Below are positions 45,462-53,456 of a DNA stretch of 64,000 nt, piece after piece (the first letter of the stretch is position 1; the number at the start of each line of letters is the position of its first letter). A program made the position numbers and the translations under genes. Source of the stretch: JBBSOK01 sp965219125 (GTDB lineage: Bacteria > Bacteroidota > Bacteroidia > Flavobacteriales > Flavobacteriaceae); the NCBI GenBank assembly GCA_965219125.1, contig CBDCMO010000002.1, positions 62,001-126,000 on the forward strand. The letters are read 5' to 3'. The notes beneath the pieces are model-generated. The model was given only the letters and a program-made list of their open reading frames with translations, made no database searches and was not told where the DNA came from.

Positions 45462-46574
45462 TTACTTTCCAGCAGCTTTATCTACCATTTCAAGTTCAAA
45501 TATCAAATCTGAATTTGGCGGTATTACACCTTGATAACCTCTAGGTCCATAAGCTAAATGTGAAGGTATAAAAACCGTTGCTTTATCGCCTGGTTTCATC
45601 ATTAATAGTGCTTCTCTAAAACCAGGAATTATTGCAGCATCTTTACTAAAATCCATTGGAAATGGAGCGTATTGACCGGCAATCTTGCGGTTTTCATCTA
45701 CAACTTCATATTTTTCAGCAACATCCAATCGGTTACTGTCAAACAATCTTCCATCGCTAAAATATCCTGCATAATTTACTAATACTTTATCGCCTTCAAT
45801 TGGTTGCGCCCCTTTTCCTTTTTCAGTAAAATTTATTTTTAGGCCAGAAGGCAATTCTTGAGCAGTTTCTTTCAATTTATTCAATCCTGAAACCGTTCCT
45901 TCGGCAACTTTAAGAATTTTATCCTCTTTATCTTTTCTAACTTTTTCAAGTTTCTCCATTTCCTGGGTAAAATAAGGTACGGTAACATTTCCTTTATTAA
46001 TGATAGTTATCTTGTTTACCTTGACCTCCTTTACTGGCTTATCTCCAGGTTTTGTAGTTTCAACTTTTCCTATGGAATCAACAATTTCCTGTCCTTTTAC
46101 AATTTCACCAAAAATAGTGTGACGGCCGTTTAACCAAGGCGTTTCTTTCAATGTAATAAAAAACTGGCTTCCATTTGTAGCTGGCCCACTGTTTGCCATT
46201 GCTAAAAGACCTTTTTTGTCAAATACCAAAGAATCTATCGGCTCGTCAGGAAAATTATATCCTGGACTTCCCGAACCATCACCTTTTGGATCGCCACCTT
46301 GAATCATGAAATCCTTTATTACACGGTGAAAAACAAGTCCGTCGTAAAAACGTTTTCCCTTAAATGAAGAATCAACCATTTTATTGGTGCCTTCAGCAAG
46401 CGCAACAAAATTCGCAACCGTTAGAGGCGTTGCTTCATTGTAAAGTTTAGCAACAAATTTGCCCATATTGGTGTCAAATTCCGCATAAACGCCATTTTTA
46501 AGATCGGGATATTTTTCTTGGCAAGAAGCAAATGCCAAGGTTAAGAACAAAACTAGAAATGATATTTTTTTCAT
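45462..46574 (-). CDS. Cyclophilin-FKBP fusion peptidyl-prolyl isomerase lipoprotein
   Basis: Signal peptide with lipobox MKKISFLVLFLTLAFASC, lipidated at Cys18. A cyclophilin-type domain follows (~residues 25-195: FYDGLVFHRVIKDFMIQGGD, LAMANSGPATNGSQFFIT, LNGRHTIFGEIV). After a helical linker comes an FKBP domain (~245-365: VNYAGYFSDGRLFDSN, AAIIPGFREALLMMKPGDKA, HLAYGPRGYQGVIPPNSDL). Two independent prolyl-isomerase folds in one envelope protein is a notable architecture. It lies 25 bp after gldI on the same strand, so it may be co-expressed with gliding-motility components. Confidence 0.94.
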   Translation of the reverse strand: MKKISFLVLFLTLAFASCQEKYPDLKNGVYAEFDTNMGKFVAKLYNEATPLTVANFVALAEGTNKMVDSSFKGKRFYDGLVFHRVIKDFMIQGGDPKGDGSGSPGYNFPDEPIDSLVFDKKGLLAMANSGPATNGSQFFITLKETPWLNGRHTIFGEIVKGQEIVDSIGKVETTKPGDKPVKEVKVNKITIINKGNVTVPYFTQEMEKLEKVRKDKEDKILKVAEGTVSGLNKLKETAQELPSGLKINFTEKGKGAQPIEGDKVLVNYAGYFSDGRLFDSNRLDVAEKYEVVDENRKIAGQYAPFPMDFSKDAAIIPGFREALLMMKPGDKATVFIPSHLAYGPRGYQGVIPPNSDLIFELEMVDKAAGK

Positions 46575-46599
46575 CTGTAAATAATATTGGTTTTAGTAA

Positions 46600-47157
46600 T
46601 TAATCCTTTTCTTCATCATCTTTTAATGATTGAAGTGTAATAGTTGTTTTTATTGGAATATTGGTGCCCAGTTTATTTTCAATACCGTAATAACCGTATG
46701 CTTTATATGAGGGTAACAAGATTGTTACTGTTTCGCCTTCCTTCATTAATTTTATAGCATCGCGAATACCGGAAGTTAATTCTTGATTGCTTTGTTCAAC
46801 TTTATAATATTGAAGCCCATTCTCTTCAGCCGAAACTATGGTGTTGTTTTTAAGATCTTTAATATCGTATGTAAAAGTTACAATATCACCAAATTCGGGC
46901 ATTTTGGAATTTAAAGTGTCCTTTTTGTTATAGTAATACCAAAAACCGCTGCTCGAATTTATGTAATCAGTCAAGGAATCGGCCTTAATTATTTCTTCAA
47001 TTTGACTTTTTTCTTTGTCGAAGATTATTTTGTTGCGTTCTGCAGATTCGGCTATAAAGGTGCCAGTTTTACTTTGTATTGGTCGTCTTGCCTCAGGACC
47101 TTTACATGAAAGTAGGATCGAAAAGAAAAAGCTTGCTATTAAAATTATGTTACGCAT
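46600..47157 (-). CDS. gldI: Gliding motility-associated peptidyl-prolyl isomerase GldI
   Basis: A 185-residue lipoprotein: MRNIILIASFFFSILLSC with lipidation at Cys18, followed by KGPEARRPI, a mark of GldI. The C-terminal FKBP-type domain has GDIVTFTYDIKD, GIRDAIKLMKEGETVTILLP and SYKAYGYYG segments. GldI is required for gliding in Flavobacterium johnsoniae, probably by folding other gliding or secretion proteins. Its start overlaps the upstream phosphoesterase stop by 8 bp, and the cyclophilin-FKBP gene follows: a small folding-factor cluster. Confidence 0.93.
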   Translation of the reverse strand: MRNIILIASFFFSILLSCKGPEARRPIQSKTGTFIAESAERNKIIFDKEKSQIEEIIKADSLTDYINSSSGFWYYYNKKDTLNSKMPEFGDIVTFTYDIKDLKNNTIVSAEENGLQYYKVEQSNQELTSGIRDAIKLMKEGETVTILLPSYKAYGYYGIENKLGTNIPIKTTITLQSLKDDEEKD

Positions 47158-48169
47158 TAACCAATTCAGTTTTATGGGCAGGCAAGATACTAATAAATTC
47201 AGTTACTGTTTTGTTAAGGGTTTTTAAACTTTTACCGCCAGCCGCATTTATGTGTCCGCCACCTTCATAATGCGCTCTTGCAAAATCATTTACCGAAAAA
47301 TCCCCTTTACTTCTAAAAGAGATTTTGACTATTTTTTCTTGCTTGTGTTCAATAAAAATAGCTGCAAATAACACACCTTTTACTGAAAGCGCATAATTTA
47401 CAAAACCTTCGGTATCTCCTTTTTTAAAGTTATGTGAATCTAATTCTTCTTGTGAAAGTGTGATATAAGCCGTATTGAATTCTGGCAAAATACAAAGATT
47501 TTTTAGCGCAACTCCAAGCAAAGCCATCCGGCCAGGACTGTTTACATCATAAATTTGTTGATGAATATAGGCATTATTTGCGCCAGCTTCAATTAAATCT
47601 GCAATTACCCGATGCGTTGTTGGCGTGGTTGAAGGAAACCTAAAACTGCCGGTATCAGTCATAATACCTGTGTAAAGATTGGTTGCAATATCTGAATCCA
47701 ACAATTTCAAACCATCCAAATTTTCCATAAAATGATAAACCATTTGGCAAGTTGAACAAATTGAAACATCGCTGTACGTTGCAATTGCATAATCGTCCGG
47801 TTGTTGATGGTGATCTATCATCAAAAAATCAGATTTGCTCGCTGCCAAAATAGGTTCTAAATCACCAGTTCTGCCAAAGCTGTTAAAATCCAACGTGCAA
47901 ATTATATCTGCTTTTTCAATAAATGCTTTGCTTTTTTCAACTTCTTTATCGTGTATAATTATGGTGTCAGCTCTAGGCATCCAACTTAGAAAATCAGGAA
48001 AACTATTGGGCATAATAACCGTAACGTTATGTCCCAATTTTTCAAGAAATATTGAGAGGGCTAGAGTAGAGCCAACCGCATCTCCGTCAGGATTTTTGTG
48101 GCCAATTACAACAATATTTTTTGTTATTTCAAGTAGGTTTTTAGCAGCAATTTTCGTCTTTTCTTCCAT
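47150..48169 (-). CDS. DHH/DHHA1 phosphoesterase, NrnA-like (oligoribonuclease / pAp phosphatase)
   Basis: ATG 48169 (MEEKTKIAAKNLLEI) gives 339 residues; the longer TTG form adds six unlikely residues. Motifs: VIGHKNPDGDAVGSTLAL near residue 28, CTLDFNSFGRTGD near 92, and MIDHHQQPDDYAI (DHH) near 115. The DHHA1 part ends GGGHINAAGGKSL near residue 320. By family, it cleaves nanoRNA and dephosphorylates 3'-phosphoadenosine 5'-phosphate. It is the first gene of the unit continuing into gldI. Confidence 0.93.
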   Translation of the reverse strand: MEEKTKIAAKNLLEITKNIVVIGHKNPDGDAVGSTLALSIFLEKLGHNVTVIMPNSFPDFLSWMPRADTIIIHDKEVEKSKAFIEKADIICTLDFNSFGRTGDLEPILAASKSDFLMIDHHQQPDDYAIATYSDVSICSTCQMVYHFMENLDGLKLLDSDIATNLYTGIMTDTGSFRFPSTTPTTHRVIADLIEAGANNAYIHQQIYDVNSPGRMALLGVALKNLCILPEFNTAYITLSQEELDSHNFKKGDTEGFVNYALSVKGVLFAAIFIEHKQEKIVKISFRSKGDFSVNDFARAHYEGGGHINAAGGKSLKTLNKTVTEFISILPAHKTELVNA

Positions 48170-48316
48170 AGCAATGCGAAGATACAATTTAAATAAATGC
48201 TATTAAACTTTGCGGAATATGGCAAACAAGAATTACGTTTGCATTTTAAAATTTCAAATTTTAATTGAAACGAACTCAGTTACAATTTTATAAATAAAAA
48301 TATTAATTTAAGAAGA

Positions 48317-49003
48317 ATGAAAGCAGATTTTAAAGTTGAAATAACTTCCTTTAAGACAATTGAAGTTTTACCTAATAGTTGGAAAAATGAAGATTATCTG
48401 GCAATAATGGATTTACTTAATTACGGAGATACTTCAAAAATTTTACCGGCAGATCTTAAAGAAATGTGTTTTATGTGCTTGGCAGATGAAGCGCCGGAAT
48501 TTTCCGCAAATGTTGTTTTAACTTATATTTTTGAGGATAGATTGACAAGTGGCCAAATAGACCAACTTTCACACGAAATGCAAACGGAAAACATGTGGGA
48601 AGAATATGCAGAACTTTCCATGCACGAAGAATTTTTTAACGTTGGGCAATTATTATATATGGCCTATAACGGAAAGTTTCCCAAACCCGAAGCAGCACAA
48701 TTTTCCGTGAAAATTACAATGACAAGTATAGCTAATTATACTGTATTTGAAAAAAATACCGAAGAAAATTTAATTCGAATTTTAGTACAAGGAATGCCAG
48801 AAAATACATTGTTGAAGCGTCTTTTTAATGACGAATTGGAAAGTGGCGATTTCCCTGAAGCGAAAAATATACTTTGGCAAGTTAAGAAAGATGAAGCCGA
48901 TGGCACTGCAATAAATTTTACAATAGTATCTTCACTTTACTTCTTTCACGATTTAAAGTTCACGAACAATTTTGAAGGAACGCTTTTATTGGAGGAAGAT
49001 TAA
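48317..49003 (+). CDS. Hypothetical protein
   Basis: A 228-residue soluble protein without signal peptide or membrane segment. Low-complexity-free and acidic; segments WKNEDYLAIMDLLNYGD, CLADEAPEFSANVV and ELSMHEEFFNVGQLLYMAY are the most striking. No known motif. An AGAAG just before the ATG may act as a weak ribosome binding site. It is oriented with ndk (181 bp downstream). Function not recognised. Confidence 0.75.
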   Translation: MKADFKVEITSFKTIEVLPNSWKNEDYLAIMDLLNYGDTSKILPADLKEMCFMCLADEAPEFSANVVLTYIFEDRLTSGQIDQLSHEMQTENMWEEYAELSMHEEFFNVGQLLYMAYNGKFPKPEAAQFSVKITMTSIANYTVFEKNTEENLIRILVQGMPENTLLKRLFNDELESGDFPEAKNILWQVKKDEADGTAINFTIVSSLYFFHDLKFTNNFEGTLLLEED

Positions 49004-49137
49004 TTGAATTTTCGATAATGAAAAATTAAAAGCAAAGTTTGAAAATTAAAATATTTGTTATAATTTTTAATTTCTAGAATTTTGGACTCTGAACTCTAAA
49101 TTCAACCTCAAAACATAAATAAAACACGAACAATTTA

Positions 49138-49168
49138 TTTGTAAGTAGGCAATAAACATATATTTTTG
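49138..49168 (+). promoter_or_regulatory. Bacteroidetes-type promoter of ndk
   Basis: TTTG at 49138-49141, a spacer of 19 bases, then TATTTTTG at 49161-49168 match the -33 TTTG / -7 TAnnTTTG consensus of Bacteroidetes housekeeping sigma factor promoters. The start codon at 49185 lies 17 bases beyond, giving a leader of roughly 10 bases. Confidence 0.8.
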
Positions 49169-49184
49169 CACAAAATTTAAAAAA

Positions 49185-49604
49185 ATGAGAACAGATAGAA
49201 CTTTCACAATGTTAAAGCCAGATGCGGTTGAAAAAGGGCATCTTGGTGCAATACTTGACAAAATAAATGCTTCAGGCTTTCGCATAGTTGCGTTAAAATT
49301 AACGCATATGACAACAGCTGATGCTAAAGAATTTTACTCAGTACACAGCGAACGTCCGTTTTACGGCGAGTTGGTAGAATATATGACACGTGGTCCAATT
49401 GTGGCTGCAATTTTGGAAAAGGAAAATGCAGTAAACGATTTCCGAACCCTTATTGGCGCAACTAACCCAGCCGATGCTGCGGATGGGACTATCAGAAAAT
49501 TATACGCAGCTTCTATCGGTGAAAACGCTGTTCACGGAAGTGATAGCGATGAAAATGCAACTATTGAAGGTGCTTTTCATTTTGCAGGAAGAGAGATGTT
49601 TTAA
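49185..49604 (+). CDS. ndk: Nucleoside diphosphate kinase
   Basis: A 139-residue enzyme that moves the gamma-phosphate of ATP to NDPs. Conserved features: MLKPDAVEKG near residue 9, HSERPFYGELV near 50, GPIVAAILEKENAV near 68, and the active-site His of AVHGSDS near residue 117. It is transcribed from a good promoter (49138-49168) and closed by a terminator at 49626. Normal length for the family. Confidence 0.98.
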   Translation: MRTDRTFTMLKPDAVEKGHLGAILDKINASGFRIVALKLTHMTTADAKEFYSVHSERPFYGELVEYMTRGPIVAAILEKENAVNDFRTLIGATNPADAADGTIRKLYAASIGENAVHGSDSDENATIEGAFHFAGREMF

Positions 49605-49625
49605 ATATCTTTTGAATCAATTGAG

Positions 49626-49658
49626 AAAGCCTGTCAAAAATTTTGACAGGCTTTTTTT
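49626..49658. terminator. Rho-independent terminator after ndk
   Basis: An inverted repeat AAAGCCTGTCAAA / TTTGACAGGCTTT (13-bp or longer stem) with a short AT loop and a T8 run on the plus strand. It also lies just beyond the end of the convergent DUF2452 gene (stop at 49664), whose transcript may use it as well. Confidence 0.9.
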
Positions 49659-49663
49659 TGGTT

Positions 49664-50074
49664 TTAACTGTTTTCTACCTTCTGCCAAGTTTGATCCAAA
49701 TTTAGATAAAAGCTTCCCAAATGCTCAAAGTTGCATTGGTTTGGCGCGATAAGCGACAGAAAACTATTCCCTTCTTTTCGATCATATAGGTGGTAGATTT
49801 CGCCAATTACAGGTTCAAAATTAAAATCGGAATCAAAAATTTGTTTATTGTCTTTAAACTCATCAATCATTTTTTCATATTCAGCTTTCAATTCTAAATA
49901 TTTCACATTTATTTTATGGTTGGTTTTATTAATGCTCCTATTTTTCCAAGCAGTAGTATCAGTTACCGTAATTACAGGTGCTCCCACAGAAGTTGCATAC
50001 GGTTTTAACGCTGCATCATACCGATTATTCTCGGTGTTAAAAACTACACTATCCGGTTTTTTCTCTTCTGCCAT
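49664..50074 (-). CDS. DUF2452 domain-containing protein
   Basis: A 136-residue soluble protein starting MAEEKKPDSVVFNTENNRYD. The sequence with ATSVGAPVI, W-KNRSINKTNHKIN, FEPVIGEIYHLYDRKEGNSF and FLSLIAPNQC matches DUF2452, small Flavobacterial proteins of unknown function, as far as I recall. Preceded by the Lacal_2735 gene with only 7 bp between them, so probably in one transcript. Confidence 0.85.
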   Translation of the reverse strand: MAEEKKPDSVVFNTENNRYDAALKPYATSVGAPVITVTDTTAWKNRSINKTNHKINVKYLELKAEYEKMIDEFKDNKQIFDSDFNFEPVIGEIYHLYDRKEGNSFLSLIAPNQCNFEHLGSFYLNLDQTWQKVENS

Positions 50075-50081
50075 ATTAACT

Positions 50082-50246
50082 TTATTTCAACTTTTCCAAT
50101 TCTTTCATCACTTGCTCCGCTTCAAAAGCTTTTTGATCGCTTAATTTTCTGTTGGAGTTTGAAAGTTCAAAAGATTCTTTTTGTAATTTCTCGTACTGCT
50201 CTTGAAACTTTTCTTTTTCCGATTTCTTTTTAAACATTCCAAACAT
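50082..50246 (-). CDS. Lacal_2735 family small protein
   Basis: A 54-residue reading frame from ATG 50246 to TAA 50082. It begins MFGMFKKKSEKEKFQEQYEK, continues with a Leu/Glu/Lys coiled coil, and contains SNSNRKLSDQKAFEAEQVM. This is the pattern of the Lacal_2735 family, very short Flavobacterial proteins whose function is unknown. It lies 7 bp upstream of the DUF2452 gene. Confidence 0.88.
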   Translation of the reverse strand: MFGMFKKKSEKEKFQEQYEKLQKESFELSNSNRKLSDQKAFEAEQVMKELEKLK

Positions 50247-50422
50247 AGCGTTGTTTTTAAGGATTTTACATCCTAAATTATGAGTCGGTGAATATACAAA
50301 ATGTTTAAGTAATGGGTAGATTTGTTAAACAGATAATTTAAGTCATTTGAGTTTATCGCATTATATTGAAGAGTTTCAAATTTTCTATAAACAACAATCA
50401 ATATTTAATAGTTATAAAGTGT

Positions 50423-51766
50423 TTAAAATATGAGAATGACCGAAGCGCCTTTAATTCTATTATTCTGGATTTTTATTTTTCCGCCGTGCAGCAACATAAC
50501 TTGTTTGCTAACACTTAAACCTATGCCACTTCCTGTTTTTTTGGTGCTGAAAAAAGGTATAAAAATACTGTCCATAATTTCTGAAGGAATTCCGCAGCCA
50601 TTATCACTTACACTTATTTGAGCAGAACCACTTTGGTTGATATTTGCTGAAACTATAATATTTGGTTCCGAAACTTTTTCGGTCGCTTCAATTGCGTTTA
50701 AAATTAGATTAATTAACACTTGTTCAATAAGATAACTATCTATTTCAAATTGAAGATTTGAGTCTTTTAATTCAAAATTTAAGTCAATTTTCTTTTGCTC
50801 AAGCGAAGGTTTCATCAGTTCATTTATACTGTTGAATAAATCTGAAGCCTTGACAGTCGTTTTATTTACGTGCGTAACTTTATTTAAACTTCTGTAGGTT
50901 TTGGCAAATTTCATTAAACCTTCACTTCGCCTTTTTATGCTGTTTAAACCGGCGTTTACATCTTCCAATTCCAACTTTTCAATGTGCGGATTTTCTATAC
51001 TTTGCTGCACATTATTTTGCAATGTTTCGGCTAAAGAGCTTATTGGCGCGATGCTGTTCATTATTTCGTGCGTCATTACGCTCAGCAATTTTTTCCAAGC
51101 CTCGCTTTCGTTTCGGTTTAAGGTTTCTTCAATATTTTGAACGACGATTAATTTAAACGAATTATCATCCATTTCAAAAACCGTATCAGAAATCAACACT
51201 TTTAGGGTTTCCTGTCGCATTTCCAACGTCACCGAAACCGAATTGGAATGGTAGGTTTCAAACAGTTCATCAAAAACTTCAGGTTTTCTACTTTCAACAA
51301 ATTTGATGTTTTTAAAATGGGGCAAATCTATTATTTTCAATAGCGAATCGTTTGCCCAAAGTACATCGCCACTTTCAACATTGTAAGCAATGATGCCGAT
51401 GTTTACCATCTCCAAAATCTTTTGCAGATATACAAACTGCGCTTGCCTTTCACTATCAATCGCTTTAATGGTTTTATTTACCAAATTGAAACCTTTGTGA
51501 AGCTGTCGAATATCCTGTGGACCTTTAGTTTCAACAAACCAACGGGAAAAGTCACGATATTTAACCGATTCAAAAAAATCGTCCATTTCTACAAAGCGGC
51601 GGACAGAAAATTTATAGAGTTTGTAAAAAGCGAAAACCGATAAAATTGAGCCACCTATAATGGCATACGTATTTTTATAAACCAGACCGAAAGCCAACAA
51701 AGAAATGCAAAAGAGCAAACCCAAAACCCGAAGAAATATTGAAAAAAAGTAGCTCTTATAAATCAT
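50423..51766 (-). CDS. Sensor histidine kinase (NtrB-like)
   Basis: From ATG 51766 (MIYKSYFFSIF), a 447-residue kinase; the longer GTG form from 51796 is less likely. Two N-terminal membrane helices (~10-55) are followed by a PAS-like segment (~105-200). The DHp helix has MTHEIMNSIAPI near residue 235 with the phospho-acceptor His. The ATPase domain follows: NLILNAIEA (N box), DNGCGIP (G1) and GSGIGLSVSK (G2). It overlaps the sigma-54 regulator gene by 11 bp, so they form a two-component pair. The signal is unknown. Confidence 0.93.
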   Translation of the reverse strand: MIYKSYFFSIFLRVLGLLFCISLLAFGLVYKNTYAIIGGSILSVFAFYKLYKFSVRRFVEMDDFFESVKYRDFSRWFVETKGPQDIRQLHKGFNLVNKTIKAIDSERQAQFVYLQKILEMVNIGIIAYNVESGDVLWANDSLLKIIDLPHFKNIKFVESRKPEVFDELFETYHSNSVSVTLEMRQETLKVLISDTVFEMDDNSFKLIVVQNIEETLNRNESEAWKKLLSVMTHEIMNSIAPISSLAETLQNNVQQSIENPHIEKLELEDVNAGLNSIKRRSEGLMKFAKTYRSLNKVTHVNKTTVKASDLFNSINELMKPSLEQKKIDLNFELKDSNLQFEIDSYLIEQVLINLILNAIEATEKVSEPNIIVSANINQSGSAQISVSDNGCGIPSEIMDSIFIPFFSTKKTGSGIGLSVSKQVMLLHGGKIKIQNNRIKGASVILIF

Positions 51767-53099
51767 ATTTATTGAGTCTGCGATAAAGCGCCGCACGAGT
51801 TATACCGAGTTGTTTGGCCGATTTTGAGATGTTGCCATCGTTCTTTTCAATAACTTGTAAAATAGTATTTTTTTCGAGCGTATCAAGATTGGTTTCCTTT
51901 TGAATACTAATTTCTAGTGGCTGTTCGATTGCTGAAAATGTTAAATCTGAATCTTCGAGCGTTTGATTTTCTGCCATAATAATTGCTCTTTCTAAAGAAT
52001 ATTGAAGTTCGCGAACATTGCCACTAAACGCATGATTTTTCAGTTTTTGAAGAAATCCGGCCGACATTTTAAAACTTCCTTTTCCGTATTTTTCAGCATA
52101 AAAATCGATAAAATAATGTGCCAAAAGTGTGATATCTGTACCGCGTTCGCGCAATGGCGGAATAATCATATCTACCGTATTGATGCGATAAATTAAATCT
52201 TTCCGAAATTTTTCTTCGTTGGCAAGTTCAGAAATTGATGTATTTGTTGCGCAAATCAATCTAATATCTATTGAAATTGCTTGATTGGAACCCAAAGGTG
52301 TTACGTGTCTATTTTGCAAAACCGTAAGTAAGCGCGCTTGTTGATGCAGGCTGATATTCCCGATTTCATCTAAGAACAATGTTCCACCGTTTGCGGTTTC
52401 AAAACGGCCTTTTCTGTCTTCGTTTGCGCCCGTAAAAGCACCTTTTTTATAGCCGAAAAGTTCACTTTCAAAAAGCGTATCGGTTAACGAGCCAATATCA
52501 ACTTTTACAAAAGGTTTATTTTTTCTGAGGGAATTATCGTGAATCGCTTTTGCTATCAAATCTTTTCCAGTTCCATTTTCGCCAAGAATAAGTATATTGG
52601 CGTCAGTTGGCGCGACTTTTTTCAACTTTAAAAATACATCTTGCATCGGTTGGCTTTCACCAATTATCGTAGCTTCAGATGTAATATTCAATTTTTCAGA
52701 TTGTTTTTTCTTCTTTTTTTCAAGCAGTTCGGTTAATGTTGTAACCAACTTTTCGTTTTTCCACGGTTTTACAAAAAAGTCTGATGCGCCTTCTTTTAAA
52801 CTTCTAATTGCCAAGTCGATATCGGCATAGGCGGTAATCAAAATTACTTCAACATTTGTGTGTGACTTTTTTATTTTATTCAACCAAAAAATACCTTCGT
52901 TGCCTGTATTTACAAGGCCGTTAAAATTCATATCTAAAATTACAACATCAAAATTATGTTGCTGCATAAGACTTTGAATGGTATTCGGGTTTTTATTGAT
53001 AACAACTTCTTTCACTTTAGATTTCAGCAAAAGCCGCATTGCGACAAGCACATCTTCGTCGTCATCAATAATTAGAATGTTTGCATTTTGTAAAACCAT
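51756..53099 (-). CDS. Sigma-54-dependent response regulator (NtrC family)
   Basis: A 447-residue activator. The receiver domain (1-~120) has IDDDEDV near residue 11 and the phospho-Asp in VVILDMNFNG near 55. The AAA+ domain has Walker A GENGTGKDLIAK near 178 and the GAFTGANEDRKG loop that contacts sigma-54. The Fis-type helix-turn-helix ends the protein (NISKSAKQLGITRAALYRRL). It should act on a sigma-54 promoter; the divergent transporter operon, whose intergenic region carries candidate sites, is the natural target. Read with its cognate histidine kinase downstream. Confidence 0.96.
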   Translation of the reverse strand: MVLQNANILIIDDDEDVLVAMRLLLKSKVKEVVINKNPNTIQSLMQQHNFDVVILDMNFNGLVNTGNEGIFWLNKIKKSHTNVEVILITAYADIDLAIRSLKEGASDFFVKPWKNEKLVTTLTELLEKKKKKQSEKLNITSEATIIGESQPMQDVFLKLKKVAPTDANILILGENGTGKDLIAKAIHDNSLRKNKPFVKVDIGSLTDTLFESELFGYKKGAFTGANEDRKGRFETANGGTLFLDEIGNISLHQQARLLTVLQNRHVTPLGSNQAISIDIRLICATNTSISELANEEKFRKDLIYRINTVDMIIPPLRERGTDITLLAHYFIDFYAEKYGKGSFKMSAGFLQKLKNHAFSGNVRELQYSLERAIIMAENQTLEDSDLTFSAIEQPLEISIQKETNLDTLEKNTILQVIEKNDGNISKSAKQLGITRAALYRRLNKYDL

Positions 53100-53226
53100 A
53101 ACTACAATATTACCAAATTATGAATTTAGAATTCAGAATTATGAGTTGTTAATTGAAAATTTAAACCACATATAGTACTTATAAATAAAATTGTCATATC
53201 AAATGTTATTCAGCAATGCGCTTTTC

Positions 53227-53275
53227 ACCACGAATACACGAATATTTTTCTTTTATATATTCGTGTATTCGTGGT
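53227..53275. repeat. Perfect 19-bp palindrome (ACCACGAATACACGAATAT family)
   Basis: ACCACGAATACACGAATAT (53227-53245) and its exact reverse complement (53257-53275) flank an 11-base loop. It may form a long hairpin. The core ATTCGTGTATTCGTGG is a common dispersed string in Flavobacteria from memory. Confidence 0.85.
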
Positions 53276-53318
53276 CAAATATTTATAATTCTGAATTCAT
53301 AATTCATAATTAGAAAAA

Positions 53319-53359
53319 GTGTACCGGCAGCGAACAGTAAGTGTATTAAAACCGAACAC
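53319..53359. promoter_or_regulatory. Two tandem 19-bp activator sites for the adjacent NtrC-type regulator
   Basis: GTGTACCGGCAGCGAACAG (53319-53337) and GTGTATTAAAACCGAACAC (53341-53359) share GTGTAYY, then CGAACA. Both have partial dyad symmetry (GTGT...ACAC in site 2), and their starts are 22 bp apart, two helical turns. They lie about 55-95 bp upstream of the -24 element. This spacing fits enhancer sites for an NtrC-family activator. Confidence 0.6.
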
Positions 53360-53410
53360 AATTTATGAGCAATATTTATTCAATTAACTATAAATGAGCA
53401 TTTTAAAGTT

Positions 53411-53427
53411 TTGGCATAATATTCACA
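53411..53427 (+). promoter_or_regulatory. Sigma-54-like promoter of the ABC operon
   Basis: TTGGCATAATATTCACA resembles TGGCACN5TTGCA: the -24 GG (53413-53414) is present, while the -12 GC is replaced by AC (53425-53426) at the right 10-base distance. The start codon of the fusion protein lies 30 bases beyond. One mismatch in a key dinucleotide keeps confidence low. Confidence 0.45.
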
Positions 53428-53456
53428 TTTAACAAAGTATAAATAGAAATATCACA

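Larger units (their letters stand above)
53100..53456. other. Divergent intergenic region with repeats and regulatory sites
   Basis: A 357-bp gap without a gene. From left to right it holds a GAATTC-type repeat (53117-53146), a perfect 19-bp palindrome (53227-53275), a second GAATTC-type repeat (53285-53311), two tandem activator-like sites (53319-53359) and a sigma-54-like promoter (53411-53427). Confidence 0.75.
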
